Of a stretch of DNA of 64,000 bases, positions 53,885-63,300 are shown piece after piece. Location: assembly GCA_000169395.1 (NCBI GenBank), contig AAXZ01000010.1, positions 1 through 64,000 of the forward strand, read 5' to 3'. How positions within the stretch are numbered: position 1 is the first letter of the stretch; every line of letters begins with the position of its first letter. This DNA comes from Rhodobacteraceae bacterium HTCC2150. Its GTDB lineage: Bacteria > Pseudomonadota > Alphaproteobacteria > Rhodobacterales > Rhodobacteraceae. The notes under the pieces are model-generated. The model saw only the letters and a program-made list of their open reading frames with translations, ran no database searches and was not told the origin of the DNA. The translations under genes were made by a program, and so were the position numbers.

Positions 53885-54645
53885 CAGTCTATTTTATTGG
53901 TGCCGGTCCAGGTGACCCCGATCTAATCACAGTAAAGGGCCAGCGTTTGATTGCTGAATGCCCAGTTTGTTTGTTTGCCGGTTCGCTTGTTCCCGAAGCA
54001 ATCGTTGCAGGTGCGCCGGCAGATGCTGATGTACGCGACACAGCCCCGATGCATTTGGACGAAATCATTGCACTGATCGTTGAGGCCCATGAAAAAGGTC
54101 AAGACGTTTCACGCGTGCATTCTGGCGATCCATCCATTTACGGGGCAACAGCGGAACAAATTCGGCGCCTGAATGATCTGAAAATTCCTTTTGAAATCAT
54201 CCCCGGTGTTCCAGCATTTGCTGCCGCCGCCGCGGCATTGGGTCAGGAATTAACGGTGCCAGAAGTGGCGCAATCAATCGTGTTAACGCGTACATCGATG
54301 AAATCTACAGGCATGCCTGAAGGTGAAGATTTGGCAACGTTGGGCGCAAGTCGTGCCACTTTGGCGATCCATCTTTCTGTACGTAACTTGCTGTTAGTAG
54401 AACGTGAATTGACACCTCTTTATGGTGCAGATTGTCCTGTGGTTGTTGCTTATCGCGTTGGTTGGCCAGATCAGGCGTTCATCTTTGGCACATTGGCTGA
54501 CATTCGTGATAAAGTTCGTGCCAGCAAGCTAACGCGCACGGCATTAATTTTTGTGGGTCGCGTGTTTGAAAAGACTGAATTTCCTGATTCAGCACTTTAT
54601 GACGAAGCGATCCCGCACATTTTGCGCCCCAAAAAACGCGCCTAA
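53881..54645 (+). CDS. cobM: Precorrin-4 C11-methyltransferase
   Basis: A 254-residue CobM/CbiF methyltransferase. It has FIGAGPGDPDLITVKGQRLI at the start, VCLFAGSLVPEAIV, SRVHSGDPSIYGATAEQIRR and EIIPGVPAFAAAAAALGQEL, all diagnostic. It is the last plus-strand gene of the first cob run. Its stop codon overlaps that of the convergent cobB by 4 bp, so the two transcripts must read into each other. Confidence 0.96.
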   Translation: MTVYFIGAGPGDPDLITVKGQRLIAECPVCLFAGSLVPEAIVAGAPADADVRDTAPMHLDEIIALIVEAHEKGQDVSRVHSGDPSIYGATAEQIRRLNDLKIPFEIIPGVPAFAAAAAALGQELTVPEVAQSIVLTRTSMKSTGMPEGEDLATLGASRATLAIHLSVRNLLLVERELTPLYGADCPVVVAYRVGWPDQAFIFGTLADIRDKVRASKLTRTALIFVGRVFEKTEFPDSALYDEAIPHILRPKKRA

Positions 54646-55940
54646 CGTTCACCGGCGTTTGGCGCAATTATGTGGGCATAGCTGCCCAAAATACGACCAT
54701 TTTGCAGACCCATATCTGGTAAATCGGTATGGGTTGCATCACGCGCCTTAAACAGTGGTTGTGCATCGCCCTGATGGGCAATCGTGCTGTAATGAAACTC
54801 ATGCGCCAATAAGGGCGTCTGAAAAAACGCATTCGCACAAGGTGTCAGGCGACGATAACCCAAGCTAAGTTTTCGAGTTTCAAAACTTGTGGTTAAGGGC
54901 AGAAACCCCAACATTTCATGGGTTTCGCCTTTGGCATCGATTAGCCCATTGCCGAGAACCATAAACCCACCGCATTCACCATAAATTAGGGCATCGTTCT
55001 GGGCTGCCGTGTTCATCGTTTTCTTGAAGTTGACAGCATTTGCCAATTTCTGTGCATGTAATTCGGGATAGCCGCCGGGCAAAAATACGGCGTCGGCGTC
55101 TGGGGCTGGGCCCTCATCATTCAATGGGGAAAACGTGTGAATGCTGGCCCCTTGAGAGTGCCAATCCGCCAAAAGATGGGGGTAAATGAAACTGAACGCC
55201 AAATCTGATGCAACAGAAATGCGCTGTCCGAGTGGCGGCAGCTTTTGCACAACATCCGTGGGTGTTGTTAAAGGCGTAGCGCAGGCCAAAATACCTTCTA
55301 CATCAATGGTTTTTTCAATTTCGTCGGCCAGTTGATCTAAATATTCGTCCAGCAGTTTGTTTTCCGCCGCTTGAACCAATCCTAAATGGCGTTCTGGCAA
55401 TGTGAAGTTATTGTTTCGCTGCACATGACCAAAAACGTCGAAGCCAGCACGTTCAATTGCGCCTTTGGCCATTTTTACGTGCTTGGCACTTCCTGCCCGA
55501 TTTAGAATTGTACCTGCTATGGGAATATCTGGGCGCAAGGCCGTTAAGCCCGCAAGGGAAAGGGCCGCGGATTGCGCTTGTTTTGCGATGTCTAGAACCA
55601 TGACGATTGGAACACCCAAAATTCGGGCCAAATCCGCAACCGAACCTTTGTTATCAGCACCTGCATCAAGCACACCCATCGCGCCCTCAACAATCAACAG
55701 ATCACCTTGTTGGGAAGTTGCGTAACCACGTATGGCGGCTGGCGTCATGGCCCAAGCATCAAGGTTTATTGATGGATGGCCACAGGCAACAGCATGAAAG
55801 GCAGGGTCGATATAGTCTGGGCCACTTTTAGCGGCGCGAACATTAATGCCTCGATTTTTCAGGGCGCGTAAAAGACCCAATGTAAGCGTGGTTTTGCCTG
55901 CGCCTGAATTTGCTGCCGCCAAGACAATGGCGCGGGTCAT
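54642..55940 (-). CDS. cobB: Cobyrinate / hydrogenobyrinate a,c-diamide synthase
   Basis: A 432-residue ATP- and glutamine-dependent amidase. The P-loop IVLAAANSGAGKTTLTLGLL opens the synthetase domain, with AKSGPDYIDPAFHAVACGHP and LLIVEGAMGVLDA following. The class I glutaminase domain (about 240-430) has the catalytic Cys in YGECGGFMVLGNGL and the His in LLAHEFHYSTI. In the late-cobalt pathway it acts on hydrogenobyrinic acid before CobN. It overlaps cobA by 4 bp, and the two form a minus-strand pair. Confidence 0.95.
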   Translation of the reverse strand: MTRAIVLAAANSGAGKTTLTLGLLRALKNRGINVRAAKSGPDYIDPAFHAVACGHPSINLDAWAMTPAAIRGYATSQQGDLLIVEGAMGVLDAGADNKGSVADLARILGVPIVMVLDIAKQAQSAALSLAGLTALRPDIPIAGTILNRAGSAKHVKMAKGAIERAGFDVFGHVQRNNNFTLPERHLGLVQAAENKLLDEYLDQLADEIEKTIDVEGILACATPLTTPTDVVQKLPPLGQRISVASDLAFSFIYPHLLADWHSQGASIHTFSPLNDEGPAPDADAVFLPGGYPELHAQKLANAVNFKKTMNTAAQNDALIYGECGGFMVLGNGLIDAKGETHEMLGFLPLTTSFETRKLSLGYRRLTPCANAFFQTPLLAHEFHYSTIAHQGDAQPLFKARDATHTDLPDMGLQNGRILGSYAHIIAPNAGER

Positions 55941-56797
55941 GATACGTCGCTAATTGCGCGTGTGCCCAAAGGATCAAGGTTTCGCGGGGCCTCGCCACGT
56001 AATTGCCCAGACCAATCAATGACTTGCCGTAATTGAACAACGTCCCCGACACAAATGATGGCGGGCGCTGCAAATCCACTTTCGGCGATATCAACGGCGG
56101 CTGAACCCAGTGTTGTTTCAAGAACTTCCATGTCAGGTCGTGTCGCATTTCGCACGACTGCAACTGGTGTACTTGCTGATTTACCACCAGCCAAAAGGGC
56201 GGACGATATCTGTTCGATATGCTTGATCGCCATGTAAAGAACGATAACCGGTGATCCTTTGGCCAATGCGTTCCAATCTACAGCGGAGGGTGCCAGTCCA
56301 TTTTGATCATGGCCTGTTACAAATGTTACCGATTGGTTTACATCACGATGCGTGATGGGGATGCCTGCATAGGCCAATCCACCAATACCAGCGGAAATTC
56401 CGGGTGTTAGGCGAATGGCCACACCTGCCTGAACCAATGTCTGCGCCTCTTCACCACCACGGCCAAATACAAACGGGTCACCACCTTTTAAGCGTAAAAC
56501 GCGTTTGCCTGATTGGGCCAGTTCAATCAATCTAAGGGAAATGTCACGTTGTTTGGCCGAAGGTTTGCCGCCACGCTTGCCAGCATATTCCAAAATAGCG
56601 TTTGGTGCCGCCCATTCCAAAATGCGTTGATCAACCAGTGCATCATAGACGATGACGTCAGCGCGTTGAATGGCCGAAAGACCATGCAATGTCATCAATC
56701 CAGGGTCACCAGGACCAGCCCCCAACAGCCAAACAAGGCCTGGGAAAAAGTCGGCTTGATCGAAATCCGGCAGGGTTTTGCGCGCGTTGTTTTCCAT
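55937..56797 (-). CDS. cobA: Uroporphyrinogen-III C-methyltransferase
   Basis: A 286-residue SUMT that makes precorrin-2, the entry compound for cobalamin and siroheme. It has VWLLGAGPGDPGLMTLHGLS, ADVIVYDALVD, the VLRLKGGDPFVFGRGGEEAQ block and ITHRDVNQSVTFVTGHD. No dehydrogenase/ferrochelatase domain is fused, so it is the CobA rather than the CysG form. It is divergent from cbiD with a 95-bp shared upstream region. Confidence 0.96.
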   Translation of the reverse strand: MENNARKTLPDFDQADFFPGLVWLLGAGPGDPGLMTLHGLSAIQRADVIVYDALVDQRILEWAAPNAILEYAGKRGGKPSAKQRDISLRLIELAQSGKRVLRLKGGDPFVFGRGGEEAQTLVQAGVAIRLTPGISAGIGGLAYAGIPITHRDVNQSVTFVTGHDQNGLAPSAVDWNALAKGSPVIVLYMAIKHIEQISSALLAGGKSASTPVAVVRNATRPDMEVLETTLGSAAVDIAESGFAAPAIICVGDVVQLRQVIDWSGQLRGEAPRNLDPLGTRAISDVS

Positions 56798-56892
56798 GTT
56801 CTTTCTATAGCGCAGATATTTGTGACGGGCGAGTGCGAACTGCGTCGTATTTAGGCCTGTCAGCGGCTTTTTATTTACTGCATTATAGGTTT

Positions 56893-57951
56893 ATGACACG
56901 CAAACCGATCAGTGATCTGCGAACTGGCTTTACCACGGGGGCTTGTGCCACTGCGGCGGCTAAGGCTGCGTATTTGGCGTTGTTGACTGGTAGGTTTACT
57001 TCACCTGTCAAAATCACGTTACCACGCGGACAAAAGCCCGTTTTTGAACTTGCCGAAAGTCAGTTGGGCGATGGATATGCCAGTGCGATTGTTCAAAAGG
57101 ATGCGGGTGACGATCCTGATGTTACGCATGGCGCAATGATTTCTGCGCATGTGACAATCGGTGGAATGGGCGTCACTTTTTGCGCCGGTGAAGGTGTTGG
57201 AATGGTCACGAAACCGGGGCTGCCAATTCCAGTTGGGGAGCCGGCGATTAACCCTGTGCCACGACAAATGATGATCGAAACATTGCAAGACGTGGCTGAC
57301 GCGGCCGGTGTGAAATGCAATGTGATCGTGACAATTTCTGTGGCGGGTGGGGCTGAGCTGGCCAAACAAACATGGAATCCACGTTTGGGCATTGAGGGTG
57401 GTATTTCCATTCTTGGCACCACAGGGATTGTTAGACCGTTTTCGTGTGCGGCTTGGATTGCGTCAATTCATCGAGGCATTGATGTCGCGCGCGCAACTGG
57501 CTTGACGCATGTCGCGGGTGCAACAGGTGCAACTTCAGAGGCGGTTGCGCAAGCGGAATTAAATCTGCCGGATCATGCAATGCTTGATATGGGTGATTTT
57601 GCAGGTGGTATGCTTAAGTATCTAAAAACCCATCCAATTGAACGTGTTACAGTTGCGGGTGGTTTTGGAAAACTGACGAAATTGGCGCAAGGTGCGATGG
57701 ATTTGCACTCATCTCGAAGTCAGGTTGATTTCGCTAATCTCGCCGAATGGGCGGCAGAAGTAGGGGCCGATAAATCCGAAATTGCGGCCTGTAATACGGC
57801 GATGCAAGCCTTGGAAATTGCTGGGGAAAAACTTGCAAATTTGGTAGCCCAAAAGGCAAACGAACGCGCGGCTGCGGTGGTGGGGTCTGATATCCAAATA
57901 GACATTATTATTATTGATCGCAAAGGTCGGATTGTTGCGCGGGCAGGATAG
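56893..57951 (+). CDS. cbiD: CbiD, cobalt-precorrin-5B C1-methyltransferase
   Basis: A 352-residue CbiD. It opens with LRTGFTTGACATAAAKAAYL and has TLPRGQKPVFEL, CAGEGVGMVTKPGLPIPVGEP, AINPVPRQMM, LGIEGGISILGTTGIVRPFS and the late ERVTVAGGFGKLTKLAQGAMD block, an unmistakable set. CbiD is the C1-methyltransferase of the early-cobalt route and stands in for CobF. Start is ATG 56893; an in-frame reading back to 56689 runs through cobA antisense. Its partner step, CbiG, is fused to CobJ at 52073. Confidence 0.95.
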   Translation: MTRKPISDLRTGFTTGACATAAAKAAYLALLTGRFTSPVKITLPRGQKPVFELAESQLGDGYASAIVQKDAGDDPDVTHGAMISAHVTIGGMGVTFCAGEGVGMVTKPGLPIPVGEPAINPVPRQMMIETLQDVADAAGVKCNVIVTISVAGGAELAKQTWNPRLGIEGGISILGTTGIVRPFSCAAWIASIHRGIDVARATGLTHVAGATGATSEAVAQAELNLPDHAMLDMGDFAGGMLKYLKTHPIERVTVAGGFGKLTKLAQGAMDLHSSRSQVDFANLAEWAAEVGADKSEIAACNTAMQALEIAGEKLANLVAQKANERAAAVVGSDIQIDIIIIDRKGRIVARAG

Positions 57952-58027
57952 CCAATAGACGAATTGCTTTGATCCAATTTTTAATTAGGGTGGACAGCGA
58001 CGCGCCACAACTTCATTGCGAGAAACC

Positions 58028-58675
58028 ATGAAAAACGAAAGCTTCCACCCCGATCAAGTGCTTGATCTATGGTTCCCTGACACCGGCCATCAAAATGATG
58101 TTTCAACCCACGGTGCGTTTTGGAATGAACGCATGCAAGGTGGCATGGATGCGATTATTATTTCAGATTATGCCGAATTGACGCTGGCCGCGGCGACGGG
58201 GCTTTTGGATCATTGGGCCGAAACACCACGTGGTCGTTTGGCGTTATTAATTGCACTTGATCAGTTTCCGCGATCATTGTGGCGTGACACGCCTGCCGCA
58301 TATGCCCAAGACATAAAGGCAACTCGTTTGGCACTTGAGGGTATTCAAAATGGGGATTTTGATGAATTAGCACCTTGGGAACAAGCATTCTTTGTGATTT
58401 CAATTTCACATTGCGAAGGGCCAGATCATTTGGAACGTATGAACATGCTGACGGAATTGACGGATCGGATTGCTCAAAAAATGCCTGACAGTATTGCGCC
58501 AATGCGGGACGGATTTCGGGATCAAACAGCGCGCGTTAAAAAAAATATCGAACTGTTCGGTCGGCACCCCCATCGAAATGCAATTTTGGGGCGGCATTCT
58601 ACGCCTGCCGAAATTGCCTATATCGAAACGGGTGATTTTCCGCATGTCCGTAAGGCCGACGAACTTACGCCTTGA
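58028..58675 (+). CDS. DUF924-family protein
   Basis: A 215-residue all-helical protein of DUF924 (TPR-like fold). It begins HPDQVLDLWFPDTGHQND and has the signatures LALLIALDQFPRSLWRDTPA, AYAQDIKATRLALEGI and HPHRNAILGRHSTPAEIAYI. ATG 58028 follows a weak site. It lies between cbiD and cobW in the same direction, but the family is not known to act in cobalamin synthesis and is probably a passenger. Confidence 0.9.
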   Translation: MKNESFHPDQVLDLWFPDTGHQNDVSTHGAFWNERMQGGMDAIIISDYAELTLAAATGLLDHWAETPRGRLALLIALDQFPRSLWRDTPAAYAQDIKATRLALEGIQNGDFDELAPWEQAFFVISISHCEGPDHLERMNMLTELTDRIAQKMPDSIAPMRDGFRDQTARVKKNIELFGRHPHRNAILGRHSTPAEIAYIETGDFPHVRKADELTP

Positions 58676-58787
58676 ACGGATAGGGTGAATTCGGTGTTGC
58701 TTGGCTGAAATTGGTCGCATTTGTTCTGTAATTCCCTCTAAATTTGTGCAATTTCTGCGGGCAGTAAATCACAGTCAGAGAATCCTC

Positions 58788-59885
58788 ATGCCCGCAAAAA
58801 TTCCAGCAACAGTTGTCACCGGTTTCCTTGGTGCAGGTAAAACAACATTGATCCGTCATTTGATTGAAAATGCAAATGGCCGTCGGATCGCGTTGATCAT
58901 CAATGAATTTGGCGATTTGGGTGTAGATGGTGAAATTCTAAAAGGTTGTGGCATCGAAGGATGTAACGACGATGATGTTGTTGAATTGTCCAACGGCTGC
59001 ATCTGTTGCACGGTTGCCGAGGATTTTTTACCTGCAATTCAAAAGCTTATCGACCGAGAAAATGCACCTGACCACATCGTCATTGAGACATCTGGTTTGG
59101 CTTTGCCGCAACCGCTGGTTCGTGCGTTCAACTGGCCAGATATTCGTACGCGCGTGACTGTGGATGGTGTGGTTGCTGTAATTGATGGGCCAGCCGTTGC
59201 TGATGGGCAATTTGCAGCAGATGTTGCCGCCGTGGATCGTCAACGTGCAGCGGATGACGGATTAGATCACGAAACGCCACTGTCTGAATTGTTTGAAGAT
59301 CAGTTGGCCTGTGCTGACATGGTTGTCGTAAACAAATCAGACCTTTTGGATGATGCGGCCGTTTTGACAGCCAATATCAAAGGTCGTGTTCGGGATGGCG
59401 TATCGGTGATCAACGCCGCAATGGGCGCAGTTGATCCTGCGGTTCTGCTTGGTCTTGGTGTTGCTGCCGAAGATGATTTGGATGCGCGTCACGAAGTCCA
59501 CCACCATCACCACCACCACGACCATGATGAAGATCATCACGATCACGATGAGGACCATCACGACGATGGCCACCACCATCATCATGAACACGAACATGGC
59601 CACGATGAATTTGAAAGCTTCGTTGTAGATTTGCCAGAAGTTGCCGATGGAGCTGCGCTAACAGCCAAAGTCAAAGAGGTGATCGCTGCCCATAACTTGT
59701 TACGAGTAAAGGGATTTGCTGCCATTTCTGGTAAGCCTATGCGCATGGTTCTTCAGGCTGTGGGGCCACGAATTGACACGCATTTTGATCGTCCATTTGG
59801 ATCCGACCCTCGCGGAACACGGCTGGTTGTCATCGGTCTTGCAGGATTGGATCAGGACAAAATTAGCGCTGAACTGGCCGCATGA
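58788..59885 (+). CDS. cobW: CobW, GTP-dependent metallochaperone
   Basis: A 365-residue G3E-family GTPase. Walker A is GFLGAGKTTLIRHL near residue 12, the metal motif is SNGCICCTVAEDF (CxCC) near residue 67, and the NKxD-type motif is VVVNKSDLLDD. A 40-residue His/Asp/Glu-rich loop (about 235-275) precedes the C-terminal CobW_C domain. CobW is thought to deliver cobalt to CobN. The start ATG 58788 gives the standard MPAKIPATVVTGFLG beginning. It overlaps the GNAT gene by 4 bp and leads into cobN. Confidence 0.94.
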   Translation: MPAKIPATVVTGFLGAGKTTLIRHLIENANGRRIALIINEFGDLGVDGEILKGCGIEGCNDDDVVELSNGCICCTVAEDFLPAIQKLIDRENAPDHIVIETSGLALPQPLVRAFNWPDIRTRVTVDGVVAVIDGPAVADGQFAADVAAVDRQRAADDGLDHETPLSELFEDQLACADMVVVNKSDLLDDAAVLTANIKGRVRDGVSVINAAMGAVDPAVLLGLGVAAEDDLDARHEVHHHHHHHDHDEDHHDHDEDHHDDGHHHHHEHEHGHDEFESFVVDLPEVADGAALTAKVKEVIAAHNLLRVKGFAAISGKPMRMVLQAVGPRIDTHFDRPFGSDPRGTRLVVIGLAGLDQDKISAELAA

Positions 59886-60337
59886 ACGTTACAGTAGAAT
59901 ATGGTGATCCTCGCAGTGAAGCATCGCGCGGTTTATTGGCGCAATCTCATGCGTTGATGGAAAGCCTATTTCCATCTGAATCAAACCACTACCTTTCAAT
60001 TGATGCATTATGCGTTGATAACATTCGGTTTTTTGAGGCAAGAATTGATGGTGTTACGCTGGGATGTGCCGCTATAAAAATCTATGATGGTTATGGCGAA
60101 ATTAAATCGATGTTTGTGGATCCAGCGGCACGCGGCGCTGGTTTGGCTCGGGCATTGCTTGCTCGCCTTGAACAAGAGGCACGCGCCGAAAGTTTGCCAA
60201 TGTTGAAAATGGAAACTGGAAATCTCCTGACTGACGCGCATAAACTTTATGCTAGCGTTGGTTTCACAACAACAGGTCCCTTTGGTGATTATCAGGATGA
60301 TCCCAATTCACTGTTTATGGTTAAGGCGCTGACATAA
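59882..60337 (+). CDS. GNAT N-acetyltransferase
   Basis: A 151-residue GNAT enzyme with the acetyl-CoA-binding segment MFVDPAARGAGLARALLARL (Q/RxxGxG/A pattern) and the late LYASVGFTTTGPFGDYQDDP typical of small-molecule acetyltransferases. It is squeezed between cobW and cobN, overlapping cobW by 4 bp and cobN by 1 bp (TAATG), so it is cotranslated with both. A role in cobalamin metabolism is not established. Confidence 0.87.
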   Translation: MNVTVEYGDPRSEASRGLLAQSHALMESLFPSESNHYLSIDALCVDNIRFFEARIDGVTLGCAAIKIYDGYGEIKSMFVDPAARGAGLARALLARLEQEARAESLPMLKMETGNLLTDAHKLYASVGFTTTGPFGDYQDDPNSLFMVKALT

Positions 60338-63300
60338 TGCATCTATTGGCTGCTGCACCCGGTACCGTTTCTGACGGATCTGAACCCGTTGATCCGGGGC
60401 AAACACCGGCGGATGTGATTTTCCTGTCGGCTGCCGATACCGAACTTGCCGCACTTTCTGAGGCGCGCGGTTCAATGAGCGCGCCACCGGGATTGCGTCT
60501 TGCCTCACTTTCATGGCTGGCGCATCCATTTACCGTCGATAAATACATTGATGACACTGCTTCCAAGGCGAAAATTGTCGTGGTTCGTGCACTTGGTGGT
60601 GCCGCGTATTGGGCGTACGCTATTGAGCAACTAGCAGCACGTTTACACGAAACAGGCGTCAAATTGGCGCTTTTGCCTGGTGATGATAAACCTGACGAAG
60701 AGCTATTTTCCCTTTCCACCGTCAGCCATGAAGATTGGGAAAGCCTTTGGGCATATATGGTTGAATTTGGACCCAAAAACGCCAGCAATTTTCTGGGGTA
60801 TTGTAATCACATCCTAGATGGTTCTGAAAAGCCACCACTTGCCCAACCTTTGCTACGAGCCGGATATTATTGGCCGGGCGAAGGCAGTGCAGATGCCGAA
60901 ATACTTCGCAATAATTGGGTAGCGGATGCACCGGTCGTCGCGGTTGTTTTTTACCGCGCATTGCTGCAAGGGGCTGGTCTGCACCCCGTTAATCAAATGA
61001 TAAAGGCGCTGTTGCGACGGGGGATAAATCCTTTGCCGGTTTTTGCCGCTTCGCTGAAAGATCCTGTTTCAAAGGCAACATTGGCCGCGATTTTTGAAGA
61101 ACATGATCCCAAACTGGTTCTTAACGCCACAAGTTTTGCCGTTTCTTCCCCAGATCCCCTTCAATGGGGAACAGAACGTACGCCAACGATACTAGACACG
61201 CCGGGGCGCCCTGTGTTGCAAATGGTTTTCTCAGCGAGTGACGAAGGTGGATGGGCAACCAGCGACAGAGGCTTAACAGCACGTGACATCGCAATGAATG
61301 TTGCGTTGCCCGAGGTAGACGGACGCGTTTTAACCCGCGCTGTCAGCTTTAAGTCTGAGGCGTATTTTGATGATGCCACGGAATGCGCTATTGCGGCTTA
61401 TCGTGGTCATGGTGAACGTATCGGATACGTAGCCGATTTAGCCGCTAATTGGGTGAAACTGGGCGCGGCACAACCCCAAGAACGCCGCGTGGCACTGGTT
61501 TTAGCGAATTACCCGAATAAAGACGGTCGATTAGCAAACGGCGTTGGATTAGATACGCCGGCAGCGACAGTTCATGTTTTGGCGGAAATGGCCAAAGCCG
61601 GTTATAGTATTGAAAATGCGCCTGAAAATTCTGACATATTGATGCAGGCGATTTTGAATGGTCCTACGAATTGGTTGACCGGTAGATCCGAGCGTAAGGG
61701 CGGCGAGCGTTTGTCTTTGGCGGATTATCAGGCTTTTTATGCTGATTTACCCTATGAAGTTCGGCAACAAGTTGAGGCAAGATGGGGTACCCCAGAAACC
61801 GATCCGTTTTTGGATGACAATGGTTTTGCACTGTCCATTTTGCGGTTTGGAAATGCTGTCGTCGGCATCCAGCCAGCACGCGGATATAACATTGATCCCG
61901 AAGAAACGTATCACGCGCCTGACCTTGTACCCCCTCATAATTATTTGGCGTTTTATGCGTGGTTGCGCCGAGAATTTGGTGCGCACGCGATTGTACACAT
62001 GGGCAAGCATGGAAACTTGGAATGGTTGCCGGGCAAGGCTGTTGGTCTTTCAAATGAGTGTTTCCCCGAAGTTGCGATTGGCCCAACGCCGCACATCTAT
62101 CCATTCATCGTTAATGATCCGGGTGAGGGTACGCAGGCAAAACGCCGCGCGTCAGCTGTAATTATTGATCATTTAACGCCACCTCTGACGCGGGCTGAAA
62201 CTTATGGGCCTTTGCGTGATTTAGAAATGTTGGTGGATGAGTATTACCAAGCGGCAGGCATTGATCCCAAACGGATCACGTATTTGCGCAGCGAAATTCT
62301 TTCTATGATGTCGGCCACAGGGTTGGATGAGGATTTGCCGAAAGGCGATGACGACGCCGACAGTCGTTTGGCGCGATTGGATGCCTATTTATGTGAATTA
62401 AAAGAAGCCCAAATTCGCGATGGGTTGCACATCTTTGGTCAAGCACCAACAGGGCGTTTGGCACGGGATTTGGTTGTTGCGTTGGCGCGTGTGCAACGCG
62501 GCAAAGGGCAGGGGGGTGATGCATCGCTCCATCGAGCAATTGCCAATGATTTGGCTTTGGATTTTGATCCCTTAGATTGCGATATGTCCGCAACTTGGCA
62601 CGGTCCTAAACCGAATGTTTTGCAAGCGTTGAGTGACGATATTTGGCGCAGCACGGGCGACACTGTTGAGCGCATCGAAGCTATGGCCGCTAAACTGGTT
62701 GAGGGCGGGCCCGCGCTTGGGCAATATACCAAAGACGTTTTAGAACAAATTGTTAACCGCATCACACCCGCAGTTGATGATGCGGGGGCTGCTGAAATCA
62801 AGGGTTTAATGACCGCACTTGATGGGCGGTTTGTACCACCTGGCCCGAGTGGGGCGCCTACACGCGGGCGCCTTGACGTGCTGCCCACGGGGCGCAATTT
62901 CTTTAGTGTGGATAGTCGGGCATTGCCAACACGTGCGGCATGGTCATTGGGTTGGAAATCCGCCTCTTTATTGATCGAGCGGCACCTGCAAGACAATGGT
63001 GACTGGCCAAAAACACTGGCTTTGACGGCATGGGGCACCGCGAATATGCGCACGGGTGGTGATGATATCGCCCAAGCATTGGCTTTGATGGGGTGTCGTC
63101 CTAAATGGGATGAAATGTCAGGTCGTGTCACGGGTTTTGAAGTGATCCCGATGGGCGCATTGGGTCGCCCGCGGGTTGACGTAACCATGCGGATATCGGG
63201 ATTTTTCCGCGATGCATTTCCGGCGCAGATTGATCTGCTAGCATCCGCAGCCAAGGCGGTTATGCAACTTGATGAACCACACGCGGATAATCCGGCGGCA

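Noticed and set aside
59496-59610. CAC/CAT-rich repeats near 49430-49510 and 59496-59610 as repeat arrays
   Set aside because: They are in-frame His/Asp codons of cbiX and cobW, not CRISPR or non-coding satellite repeats.
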